Shown here in pieces: positions 1-6,341 of a DNA stretch of 10,641 bases (position 1 is the stretch's first letter; each line of letters begins with the position of its first letter). Where the stretch lies: contig JAFZKR010000034.1 of assembly GCA_017551845.1 (NCBI GenBank), positions 1-10,641 of the forward strand, in the 5' to 3' direction. This DNA is from Bacteroidaceae bacterium. Its GTDB lineage: Bacteria; Bacteroidota; Bacteroidia; Bacteroidales; Bacteroidaceae. The notes under the pieces were generated by a model. The model worked only from the letters and a program-made list of their open reading frames with translations. It searched no databases and was not told the DNA's origin. The position numbers and the translations under genes are program-made.

Positions 1-644
1 CTATCGGTTCAAAGCACACCGCTACAGTTCGCAACTTCACCAACTTCGGTATCTTTGTTGAGATTGAGGAGGGTGTTGACGGTCTGATCCACATCAGCGA
101 CCTGAGCTGGACCAAGAAGGTTAAGCATCCGTCAGAGTTCACCACAATCGGTGCTCCTATCGATGTTGTAGTTCTTGAGATAGACAAGGAGAACCGTCGT
201 CTCAGCCTTGGCCACAAGCAGCTTGAGGAGAATCCTTGGGATGCATACGAGTCAATCTACACCGTTGATTCAATCCATGAGGGTAAGATCACAGAAATGA
301 TGGACAAGGGCGCAGTCATCTCTCTCGCAGAGGGCGTTGAGGGCTTCGCTACTCCCAAGCATCTTGTTAAGGAGGACGGTTCACAGGCTCAGCAGGGTGA
401 GACTCTCCAGTTCAAGGTAATCGAGTTCAACAAGGATTCAAAGAGAATCATCCTCTCACACAGCCGTATCTTCGAGGATATCGCCAAGGCTGAGGCTAAG
501 GCTGAGAAGAAGGCTGCACGCAAGGCCGGTGCCAAGAAAGAAAAAGAGGAGCCCGCAATCCAAAACCAGGCTGCTGCCACCACTCTCGGTGACATTGATG
601 CTCTTGCAGCTCTCAAAGAGCAGCTTGAAGGCGGAAACAAGTGA
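1..644 (+). CDS. rpsA: 30S ribosomal protein S1, C-terminal part (partial)
   Basis: Open from the window edge (first full codon at position 3) to a TGA at 642-644, giving 213 residues. Two S1 RNA-binding (OB-fold) repeats are visible. The first runs from about residue 9 to 70, with the typical FGIFVEI and GLIHISDLSW segments and ending in RRLSLGHKQL. The second runs from about 80 to 150 and ends in KRIILSHSR. A Lys/Ala-rich tail (about 155-185) follows, and the end TTLGDIDALAALKEQL is, from memory, typical of Bacteroidales S1. S1 binds mRNA on the small subunit and helps translation initiation. That role is of interest in this phylum, where mRNAs mostly lack Shine-Dalgarno sites. The upstream S1 repeats and the start lie outside the window. 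A strong terminator follows 27 bases after the stop, so the gene ends its transcription unit. Confidence 0.96.
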   Translation, partial: IGSKHTATVRNFTNFGIFVEIEEGVDGLIHISDLSWTKKVKHPSEFTTIGAPIDVVVLEIDKENRRLSLGHKQLEENPWDAYESIYTVDSIHEGKITEMMDKGAVISLAEGVEGFATPKHLVKEDGSQAQQGETLQFKVIEFNKDSKRIILSHSRIFEDIAKAEAKAEKKAARKAGAKKEKEEPAIQNQAAATTLGDIDALAALKEQLEGGNK

Positions 645-670
645 TTGCACATTATCACATTATTTAATAA

Positions 671-700
671 AAGGGACCGCACCTCGCGGTCCTTTTTTTT
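671..700 (+). terminator. Intrinsic terminator of rpsA
   Basis: A 7-bp GC-rich stem, GGACCGC (674-680) with GCGGTCC (686-692), closes a 5-base loop. It is extended by A-T pairs at its base and followed directly by eight T residues (693-700). This is a textbook Rho-independent terminator. Confidence 0.95.
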
Positions 701-701
701 G

Positions 702-709
702 TACTTTTG
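702..709 (+). promoter_or_regulatory. -7 promoter box for rnz and probably the downstream operon
   Basis: TACTTTTG matches the Bacteroidetes primary sigma -7 consensus TAnnTTTG exactly. It lies right after the rpsA terminator and 13 bases before the rnz ATG, which predicts a very short leader. No clear -33 TTTG is seen at the expected distance, so the assignment rests on the -7 box and its position. Confidence 0.55.
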
Positions 710-722
710 ACCCAAGCCAAGC

Positions 723-1637
723 ATGGAAAAGTTTGAAATCACCATATTAGGATGTGGTTCAGCCACACCAAGCCCCAAGCACTACACTTCATCGCAGGTC
801 GTTGAGATCCGCGGAAAGTTGTTTATGGTTGATTGCGGAGAGGGTACACAAATACAGCTCAGACGTTCCCATGTCGCTTTTGCCCGAATAAACCACATAT
901 TCATCTCCCATCTTCACGGCGACCACTGTTTCGGACTATTAGGCATTGTCTCCTCTTTCGGACTATTGGGAAGGACTGCACCTCTTTATATACATGCCCC
1001 ACTCGAACTCGGCCCCATGTTTACACAAGAAATGGAGTTCTACTGTCGCGATCTGGAGTTTCAGGTGGAATTATTGGGATTCAACCCTTCAGAGACCTCC
1101 ACTGTTTATGAGGACCATTCGCTAACCGTTACTGCATTTCCATTAAAGCACCGTGTCCCCTGCGCTGGGTTCCTGTTCCGCGAGGAACCTACCACAGACC
1201 ATTTGGACCGCTCCGCTGCCGATTTTTACGGAGTACCGCAATGGGATTATTACCGCATCAAGGAAGGTGGTAATTTCACCACTCAGGATGGAACGGTCAT
1301 TCCGCATGAACGACTTACCAGGCCAGCAGACCCTGTCCGGAGCTATGCATACTGCTGTGATACAGCCTATAATCCCACGATGATTCCGGTCATTAAGGGA
1401 ACAGACCTGATTTATCACGATTGCACATACGCTGCCGAAGATACAGAACGTGCAAAAAAACATTTCCACAGCACCGCTACCGATGCTGCACGAACTGCTC
1501 TTGAAGCTGATGCAGGAAAGCTGGTATTGGGACACTTCTCCGCCCGATACCCCGATGAGAGTATTCTGCTCGAGGAAGCACAGCGCACATTCCCCAACAC
1601 CATTCTGGCAAAGGAAAACCTGACCGTTACAATCTAA
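723..1637 (+). CDS. rnz: Ribonuclease Z (tRNA 3' endonuclease)
   Basis: A protein of 304 residues, the usual length of the short-form RNase Z. This metallo-beta-lactamase-fold nuclease removes 3' trailers from tRNA precursors in the cytoplasm. The zinc-site motif HLHGDH is at residues 63-68. The later metal ligands are also visible: His143 (FPLKHRVP), Asp213 (YCCDTAYNP) and His271 (LVLGHFSARY). The family HST motif is at 249-251. The N-terminus (FEITILGCGSATP) matches family starts, which supports the ATG at 723. A -7 promoter box lies just upstream. The stop is only 12 bases before the next gene (an ECF sigma factor), so the two are probably cotranscribed. Nothing appears damaged. Confidence 0.97.
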   Translation: MEKFEITILGCGSATPSPKHYTSSQVVEIRGKLFMVDCGEGTQIQLRRSHVAFARINHIFISHLHGDHCFGLLGIVSSFGLLGRTAPLYIHAPLELGPMFTQEMEFYCRDLEFQVELLGFNPSETSTVYEDHSLTVTAFPLKHRVPCAGFLFREEPTTDHLDRSAADFYGVPQWDYYRIKEGGNFTTQDGTVIPHERLTRPADPVRSYAYCCDTAYNPTMIPVIKGTDLIYHDCTYAAEDTERAKKHFHSTATDAARTALEADAGKLVLGHFSARYPDESILLEEAQRTFPNTILAKENLTVTI

Positions 1638-1649
1638 GCGAAACAGGCT

Positions 1650-2213
1650 ATGGCAATGATGGCATACGACGAACGCAAGATACTGGAAATGCTTCACGAA
1701 GACGAGCTTTCGCGCCATCGTGCCTTCGAGTCCATAGTCCGCAACTTCAGCGAACAACTTTACTGGCAGATCAGACACATGGTCCTGTCACACGATGATG
1801 CAAACGACATCCTCCAAAATACGTTCATCAAGGCATGGACGAATATGGATTCCTTCATGGGTTATTCCAGAATCTCCACTTGGCTCTACCGAATAGCGAT
1901 CAACGAGACCCTTACATTCCTCAACAAACATAAAGCCACTGTCCCTATTGATAATTATGAGGATGGGGAACTCAGTATTGCTGACCGGCTGGAGAGCGAC
2001 CCCTATTTTGACGGAGACCAGACAGAGCGTCAGTTACAGGAGGCGATAGCCACCCTGCCCGACAAACAGCGTCTTGTTTTCAACATGAAATATTTCAACG
2101 AAATGAAATATGAGGAAATCTCTGAAGTTCTGGGAACAAGCGTAGGAGCTCTCAAAGCCTCTTTCCACATTGCTGTAAAGAAAATTGAGGAGTATTTCAA
2201 CAAAACAGATTAA
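1650..2213 (+). CDS. ECF-type RNA polymerase sigma factor
   Basis: A sigma-70 family protein of 187 residues with only regions 2 and 4, the ECF layout. Region 2 spans about residues 26-95: DDANDILQNTFIKAW is the core-binding helix, and SRISTWLYRIAINETLTF corresponds to 2.3/2.4, which melts and reads the -10 element. An acidic linker follows (102-125). Region 4 spans about 128-180: LPDKQRLVFNMKYFNEMKYEEI, then the helix-turn-helix LGTSVGALKASFHIAVKKI. ATG codons at 1650, 1656 and 1659 are all possible starts; the first is used here without strong evidence. It lies 12 bases after rnz and 32 bases before a one-pass membrane protein that is probably its anti-sigma factor. Its target promoters cannot be read from this window. 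Confidence 0.95.
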   Translation: MAMMAYDERKILEMLHEDELSRHRAFESIVRNFSEQLYWQIRHMVLSHDDANDILQNTFIKAWTNMDSFMGYSRISTWLYRIAINETLTFLNKHKATVPIDNYEDGELSIADRLESDPYFDGDQTERQLQEAIATLPDKQRLVFNMKYFNEMKYEEISEVLGTSVGALKASFHIAVKKIEEYFNKTD

Positions 2214-2245
2214 ACCATTTTTTTAGAGACCAGTCAAAACAACGG

Positions 2246-2620
2246 ATGAAAAAGGAAAGAATATACAAGATTGACGAATGCGAGCCCCGCAGGCCGTTCA
2301 CTGTTCCGGAAGGTTACTTTGAGAACCTGACGCAGAACATTATGGCTTCGCTTCCACAGCAGGAGTCTATTTACGCAACCAAAATCACGGTTACTCCGTG
2401 GATGCGTATAAGACCCTACCTGTATGCCGCAGCCGCATTTATCGGAATATTCTTCTGCATAAAGGCTGCCGTCGGGATTAATTCCCGTCATAATTCCCAG
2501 GAAACGGTAGCCGAAGCACAGGAAACAACCATATATTCCGATGAGTACATCGACTCTTTCCTTGAAACTGCAATGATAGATGACTACACTCTGTATTATA
2601 CATTGGTAGATGCCAACTGA
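2246..2620 (+). CDS. One-pass membrane protein, probable anti-sigma factor
   Basis: A 124-residue protein of unnamed family. A charged cytoplasmic N-terminus (1-54) contains FTVPEGYFENLTQNIMASLP (18-37). A PEGYF-type motif like this is, from memory, common in Bacteroidetes proteins encoded next to ECF sigma factors. One hydrophobic segment (about 56-77) is followed by an acidic, Tyr-rich tail (78-124) predicted to be periplasmic. The size and topology, with the N-terminus inside and a single span, fit a small anti-sigma factor, and its position directly after the sigma gene supports this. No zinc-binding anti-sigma (HxxxCxxC) motif is present. The stop is 5 bases before the next gene, indicating tight cotranscription. 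The function is inferred from context and topology, not recognised from a catalytic or binding motif. Confidence 0.6.
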   Translation: MKKERIYKIDECEPRRPFTVPEGYFENLTQNIMASLPQQESIYATKITVTPWMRIRPYLYAAAAFIGIFFCIKAAVGINSRHNSQETVAEAQETTIYSDEYIDSFLETAMIDDYTLYYTLVDAN

Positions 2621-2625
2621 CCGCC

Positions 2626-3258
2626 ATGAAAAAGTTGTTATTATTTCTTATAGGCATAATCGCCATCAGCCCTGCATTCAGTCAGAACCCACAGAGCAAC
2701 GGTCAGTTGCGTTGGAGAGTCCAGCCGCGCCAGTCTTGGCAGAGCAACGGCACTACAATGCAACGCAATGGAAATGGTCAGCAACAGATTCCTAACCGAA
2801 TCGGACAGTTCTCCCCTACCGAATACTGGAATCAACAGAAAGCTTTCTTTACTGAGAAAGCCGGACTAACAGAGGATGAGGCTAGTGCTTTTTTCCCTCT
2901 ATATAACGAACTTCAGCAAAAGAAACGTGAACTGAATCGCGAGACCCGTCGTATTATGCGCCAGGAAGGAGGAACTGTGATTACGGAAGATCAAAGCCTC
3001 AAGGCCATTGACGCAATTGCTGAAACAAACATTAAGATAGCCGAACTGGAAAAAGAGTATCTGCAGAAATTCAAGAAAGTATTGCCTGCCTCAAAGATTC
3101 TCAAGGTCCAGAATGCCGAGGAACAGTTCAACAGCCAGATACTGAAGGATATCCAGCAATCCCGCGGACACCAGTTTCAGCAGAATCAACCCCGTCCCGG
3201 GCAGCCACAAAGACCGCAGCAGCCACAGTTTGCACCCAGGTCTAATCAGAGTAATTAA
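2626..3258 (+). CDS. Secreted Spy/CpxP-like protein, possible periplasmic sensor of the ECF system
   Basis: A 210-residue protein with a clear signal peptide (MKKLLLFLIGIIAISPAFS, cleavage near residue 19-20). The mature part begins with a Gln/Asn-rich low-complexity segment (20-60). A long helical domain follows (about 63-180), with FFTEKAGLTEDEASAFFPLYNEL (about 74-96) near its start and FKKVLPASKILKVQNAEEQF (149-168) near its end. This resembles the paired LTxxQ-like segments of the Spy/CpxP/CnrX periplasmic helical family, but the match is judged by eye. The tail (183-210) is Gln/Pro-rich and probably disordered. It is the third gene of a sigma/membrane-protein/secreted-protein set, analogous in order of roles to CnrH-CnrY-CnrX. 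A periplasmic chaperone role is the main alternative to a sensor. Confidence 0.6.
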   Translation: MKKLLLFLIGIIAISPAFSQNPQSNGQLRWRVQPRQSWQSNGTTMQRNGNGQQQIPNRIGQFSPTEYWNQQKAFFTEKAGLTEDEASAFFPLYNELQQKKRELNRETRRIMRQEGGTVITEDQSLKAIDAIAETNIKIAELEKEYLQKFKKVLPASKILKVQNAEEQFNSQILKDIQQSRGHQFQQNQPRPGQPQRPQQPQFAPRSNQSN

Positions 3259-3281
3259 GGACTCGCAATATTATCAAAAGA

Positions 3282-3309
3282 AAAGGAGTGAGCATCAGCC
3301 CACTCCTTT
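3282..3309. terminator. Probable bidirectional terminator between convergent operons
   Basis: AAAGGAGTG (3282-3290) pairs perfectly with CACTCCTTT (3301-3309) around a 10-base loop. A pyrimidine-rich stretch follows on each strand (TTTCTTTCT on +; TTTTCTTTTG on -). It lies 23 bases after the stop of the secreted-protein gene. On the - strand it contains the nrdG stop in its loop, so it can end both converging transcripts. The T tracts are interrupted, which makes it weaker than the rpsA terminator. Confidence 0.7.
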
Positions 3310-3759
3310 CTTTCTGAAACTCACAGTAATGTCCGTCAGCTCGCCATGTTCTATCCTGTACATACGCTGATTCGTATCAGGATTCGGCAACGGTCCGCAT
3401 TTCTCAATGTAAGGCCCCACCTTGACATAATCCAAAGAATCAGACCTGAAGCAGTCAGGCAGACTCTGACGGCCAGAGTACCATGCGGTCTTGAGCCCGT
3501 TGGCATGAACACGCTCTGCCAACCGCATCACCTCTTCCGGCTCGCGGTCGCCGCCCATGAAACATACGCACGTCACATCACGTCCATAGCGTTCCAGCAG
3601 ACCATCAAGCAAGCTTTCATCAAGCGGGAAGCCCAAGTCCTCCTGAAGCTGGGGGCTGTGACAGCCCGGACAACGATTCGGACACTGGGATAGGTTCAAC
3701 GACAACGTCACCTCTCCCGGCACATCCTGAAACACTATGTCGTACGATGCAATCTTCAT
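3295..3759 (-). CDS. nrdG: Anaerobic ribonucleotide reductase activating enzyme (radical SAM)
   Basis: A protein of 154 residues, the normal NrdG length. It uses S-adenosylmethionine and a [4Fe-4S] cluster to install the glycyl radical on NrdD under anoxia. The cluster motif C-x3-C-x2-C is at Cys26, Cys30 and Cys33 (QCPNRCPGCH). CVCFMGGDREP (64-74) is the GGE-like SAM-contact region, with Asp instead of Glu at 71. The ATG (complement of 3757-3759) directly follows the TAA of nrdD with no base between, so translation is probably coupled. The last codons lie in the right arm of the downstream hairpin and the TGA lies in its loop. Expression should follow the cobalamin riboswitch upstream of nrdD. 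Confidence 0.97.
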   Translation of the reverse strand: MKIASYDIVFQDVPGEVTLSLNLSQCPNRCPGCHSPQLQEDLGFPLDESLLDGLLERYGRDVTCVCFMGGDREPEEVMRLAERVHANGLKTAWYSGRQSLPDCFRSDSLDYVKVGPYIEKCGPLPNPDTNQRMYRIEHGELTDITVSFRKKGVG

Positions 3760-5841
3760 TTACATGGTTGCATAATAGCGTTTTGCAGCCTCAACCTGAC
3801 GTGCAGCCGAGAAGTTGCTCACGCGCTTCATATAGCCGATAATACGCGTCAGGTAATCCACATTCTCAGAATGGCAGTTCGGACATTCCTTAAGATAACG
3901 CTTGTCAATAGTTCCACATTCGTTGCAGATAGTATTCGGAATGTTGAATGTGAAATAGTTGCAACCCTCCTGGGCAGCGACACGAAGCAGTTGACGATAT
4001 TGTGCCTTGGACAAATGTTCCTCCAGATTACAGTGCAAAGCGGAGCCGCCGGTCAGGTGTTCTATGTACTTGACTCCATGAAGACGGAAACGGTCAATCA
4101 CATTAAGAGTAGTATCCTCAACCTTATAGAAGTAACTGTTGTAGCAATCACGTGGTACAACATAGCCGTCCTCCTTATCCCATTTGGCGTTCTTTACGCC
4201 TACGTTCTCAGCAGGAATCATCTCGCAGTTGAACATTACACCCTTTGAACGGTACTGCTTGTTCAGTTTCTCAATGATACCCAATACTGTCTGGACATAC
4301 TCCGTGTAACGAGGGTTGTCACTGATCTCAATACCAAGGAACTCAGCGCTCTCAACCAAACCATTCACGCCAATAGTAAGATACTGACGGCCTATATTGA
4401 TGTAACCAGAATCGAACAGCGGCAGCATACCCTTGCTCTGAAGCTCCTTGAGGTTCTCATTGTACGCCAACTGAACTTTGTGCATGAGGTCAACCACCTC
4501 CTCTATATATCTCTGGTAAGGAATACCCATGCGGGTAGCATACTGCACACAACGGTTCAGGTTAATGGTAAGCACGCTCTTGGAACCTGTGCTCACACCG
4601 CCAGCGCCAAGTGTATAAGAGAATCCGTTATCGGTAATCTGGTTGCGCAGACGGCAGCAGCTTGACAGCGAGTCAGCGTTGTCACTTACATAAGTAAAGA
4701 ATGAGTGACCCTCAGCATACATCTCAGCTGTGAAATCACCATACTCCTTATCCTTTACATCACCGTTCTCGGTGAGCAGAGCCATAGTCTCAACCGGGAA
4801 AGTAAGGACACAACGCAGACGCTCCTGATTGAACCACTTCATGAAACGTTTCTGCAACCATGAAAGTGATTCCCAATGAGGTTTCTCACCATCGGGGAAA
4901 CGGAACTCGCCGAACAGAGACTCAAAATAATAACGGTCATAGTAGCTGATGTTCCAGAATACGGACTGGAAGTTACGTGCACCGGTAGGCTGGTTGATAC
5001 TATAGACCACCTGCTGGAAATAGTCAGTAATAACCTTATCTATAGAACGTTTCTTAACACTCAAATCAACAATCTCATCAGCACGTTTATAATAATCCTC
5101 ACCGTACTCTTTCTCAATGAAATAGTTCATGTACATGAGGAATTCGGGAGTAGCGCATGCACCTGAAAGCATTGAAGATACCATGAACACCATATTTATG
5201 AAACCACCGCAGAAAGCCTTGAGGTTGGTGGGCTGTGTAGCGTTACCGCCTATTGACTTGGTGCCGCCAAGCAGCCACGGGTACATTGTTATACTTGCGC
5301 AGTAGTTAGCAAGGTTTGTCTCATCATTCTTGTAGATGAAATGCTGGTGAAGCAAGCTGATATACTTATCTGCCACCTCCTTACCAAACATGGTGCGGAT
5401 GCGGTCGCAAAGAAGACGACGGTTCAGACGGATAAAGCCCTTTTTAGGCAACTCACCTATAAGAGTTGCAATGTTCTTGTTTTCAACATTTGCATTAGCG
5501 TCGAACTTGCTTCCTTCAGCAGCGTTCGCAGCCTGACAATAGCCCATTAGAAACTCGAGTTTTGACTTAGTCTCACGGTCCTCAGCATGACGGTTGCGGT
5601 ACAGCATATACGTTTTGGCAACCTGATAATAACCCTCGGCCATAAGTGCGACCTCAACCTGGTTCTGGATTTCCTCCACGCTGATACCGCTTTGGATATT
5701 CAGATGGCTCAGGATTCCTGTCATAACCTCCTCAGTTGCAAAAGCACCCGAAGCCAGAAAAGACTTGGAAATTGCGGCCTTAATCTTGTCAATGGTAAAC
5801 ACCTCGTGTTTGCCATCACGTTTCACAATATATGTTTCCAT
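3760..5841 (-). CDS. nrdD: Anaerobic (class III) ribonucleoside-triphosphate reductase
   Basis: A protein of 693 residues, typical for NrdD. It reduces ribonucleoside triphosphates to dNTPs without oxygen. An ATP-cone allosteric domain is at about 2-90 (YIVKRDGKHEVFTIDKIKAA). The catalytic barrel includes SLSSCCRLRN, with Cys395 and Cys396 in the active-site cysteine region, and LGAGGVSTGS (411-420). The C-terminal zinc ribbon has Cys639, Cys642, Cys653 and Cys656. The glycyl-radical motif RIIGYM places the radical on Gly669, 24 residues from the end. All key elements are present. The start is supported by the family N-terminus and by an AT-rich stretch (TTTTAATTTTTT) right before the ATG, as is usual in a phylum without Shine-Dalgarno sites. 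It is cotranscribed with nrdG and led by a cobalamin riboswitch, which suggests lower expression when B12 is available. Confidence 0.98.
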   Translation of the reverse strand: METYIVKRDGKHEVFTIDKIKAAISKSFLASGAFATEEVMTGILSHLNIQSGISVEEIQNQVEVALMAEGYYQVAKTYMLYRNRHAEDRETKSKLEFLMGYCQAANAAEGSKFDANANVENKNIATLIGELPKKGFIRLNRRLLCDRIRTMFGKEVADKYISLLHQHFIYKNDETNLANYCASITMYPWLLGGTKSIGGNATQPTNLKAFCGGFINMVFMVSSMLSGACATPEFLMYMNYFIEKEYGEDYYKRADEIVDLSVKKRSIDKVITDYFQQVVYSINQPTGARNFQSVFWNISYYDRYYFESLFGEFRFPDGEKPHWESLSWLQKRFMKWFNQERLRCVLTFPVETMALLTENGDVKDKEYGDFTAEMYAEGHSFFTYVSDNADSLSSCCRLRNQITDNGFSYTLGAGGVSTGSKSVLTINLNRCVQYATRMGIPYQRYIEEVVDLMHKVQLAYNENLKELQSKGMLPLFDSGYINIGRQYLTIGVNGLVESAEFLGIEISDNPRYTEYVQTVLGIIEKLNKQYRSKGVMFNCEMIPAENVGVKNAKWDKEDGYVVPRDCYNSYFYKVEDTTLNVIDRFRLHGVKYIEHLTGGSALHCNLEEHLSKAQYRQLLRVAAQEGCNYFTFNIPNTICNECGTIDKRYLKECPNCHSENVDYLTRIIGYMKRVSNFSAARQVEAAKRYYATM

Positions 5842-5972
5842 AAAAAATTAAAAGTATTCATCAAATCAATACCGCAGAGAGAACAAGTCTCTCCACAAAA
5901 CACGCTACATCATCTGTTAGGATAACTCCCAAATCCCAGCCTTGTAGTCCTGCAAGAGCCAAGGACCCAACT
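5842..5972 (-). promoter_or_regulatory. Leader between the cobalamin aptamer and nrdD (expression platform)
   Basis: This 131-base leader links the aptamer to the nrdD ATG. A 6-bp hairpin, GAGAGA with TCTCTC around a 5-base loop (5877-5893), lies about 36 bases before the ATG but lacks a following T run. Further upstream, GTCCT/AGGAC and CCTTG/CAAGG are mutually exclusive short pairings near 5937-5966, which could form alternative switch structures. I see no convincing intrinsic terminator, so control may act on translation initiation or through Rho. This last point is inference. Confidence 0.6.
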
Positions 5973-6150
5973 GTCATTGGCAGGTCTTCTGACTTATCCC
6001 GTCCCATGCGCCTTCCCGGTTCCTTAACGGCCAGTGGCAGAGAGTGCATTGGATTAATACTCAGGGATTTACAGCAGCAGGTACTGTCCCGGATTCTCAC
6101 CGGATTCCAAATTACGCCTTCAGGGTGATGCCCTTCCGACAACCAATGAC
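5973..6150 (-). promoter_or_regulatory. Cobalamin (B12) riboswitch aptamer
   Basis: Read on the - strand, all hallmark parts of the cobalamin riboswitch occur in order. These are GGTGAGAATCCGGGACAG and CTGCTGCTGTAA (core and junction), CCACTGG ... CCGGGAAGGC (P6 region), and the B12 box AGTCAGAAGACCTGCC just before the 3' end. A perfect 8-bp closing helix P1, GTCATTGG (6150-6143) with CCAATGAC (5980-5973), sets the boundaries. The RNA binds adenosyl- or other cobalamins and normally reduces expression of the downstream gene. Here that is nrdDG, the B12-independent reductase. Confidence 0.96.
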
Positions 6151-6155
6151 GCTAG

Positions 6156-6163
6156 CAAAGATA
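6156..6163 (-). promoter_or_regulatory. -7 promoter box for the riboswitch-nrdDG transcript
   Basis: On the - strand TATCTTTG matches TAnnTTTG exactly. It ends 6 bases before the first base of riboswitch helix P1 (6150), so the predicted transcript start falls almost exactly at the aptamer's 5' edge. No clear -33 TTTG is visible upstream. Confidence 0.7.
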
Positions 6164-6187
6164 TGATAAAAAAGATAAGTTGGTATG

Positions 6188-6237
6188 GGGTGTTGATAAC
6201 TAAAAAGCATTAATTTCAAAGAAGTTTTCAACAACCC
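6188..6237. repeat. Imperfect inverted repeat between the divergent promoters
   Basis: TGTTGATAACT (6191-6201) pairs with AGTTTTCAACA (6223-6233) at 10 of 11 positions. The pairing is extended by GGG (6188-6190) with CCC (6235-6237) after one bulged base, and the loop is 21 bases. It lies upstream of both predicted transcript starts, so it acts, if at all, as DNA: an operator or activator site. No regulator is assigned. Confidence 0.5.
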
Positions 6238-6261
6238 TTGCTGTAACAGTTTCTTTCACCA

Positions 6262-6305
6262 TTTGGAAAATTTTCAGATGCGTTTTTGCGAAAAAGTTTT
6301 CCAAA
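6262..6305. repeat. Inverted repeat overlapping the nikR-like gene promoter
   Basis: TTTGGAAAA (6262-6270) and TTTTCCAAA (6297-6305) are perfect 9-base arms 26 bases apart. A second, nested dyad, TTTTT (6283-6287) and AAAAA (6291-6295), lies near the centre. The element covers the proposed -33 box and ends 5 bases before the -7 box of the regulator gene, a position suited to a repressor or autoregulatory site. Its arm spacing differs from the 28-bp NikR-type palindrome at 6765. Confidence 0.5.
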
Positions 6306-6318
6306 ATGTATAACTTTG
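6285..6318 (+). promoter_or_regulatory. Promoter of the NikR-like regulator gene
   Basis: The -7 box TAACTTTG (6311-6318) matches TAnnTTTG exactly. TTTG (6285-6288) could be the -33 box, with a slightly long 22-base gap. The transcript would start near 6325, which places the usable ATG at 6342 and excludes the upstream in-frame ATG at 6306. Confidence 0.65.
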
Positions 6319-6341
6319 GATTGAATATAAACTGCATTGTT

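Noticed and set aside
389..778. A 129-codon open frame on the - strand over the end of rpsA.
   Set aside because: It is antisense to rpsA and runs through its terminator; the product is low-complexity and matches no known pattern.
1143..1778. A 211-codon open frame on the - strand.
   Set aside because: It is antisense to the well-supported rnz and sigma genes; its Cys/Ser-rich product looks like a chance reading frame.
2218..2224. A run of seven T after the sigma gene stop.
   Set aside because: No stem precedes it, so it is not an intrinsic terminator; the following genes are close and codirectional.
5861..6142. A 93-codon open frame on the - strand across the nrdD leader.
   Set aside because: It coincides with the cobalamin riboswitch RNA and has no recognisable protein features.
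6241..6249. Near-palindrome CTGTAACAG considered as an NrdR or other RNR regulator site.
   Set aside because: It is short, imperfect and unlike the NrdR box, and no second box is present.
6306..6341. Upstream in-frame ATG that would extend the NikR-like protein by 12 residues.
   Set aside because: It lies before the predicted -7 box (6311-6318), and the added residues have no counterpart in NikR. The ATG at 6342 gives exactly the usual 133 residues.
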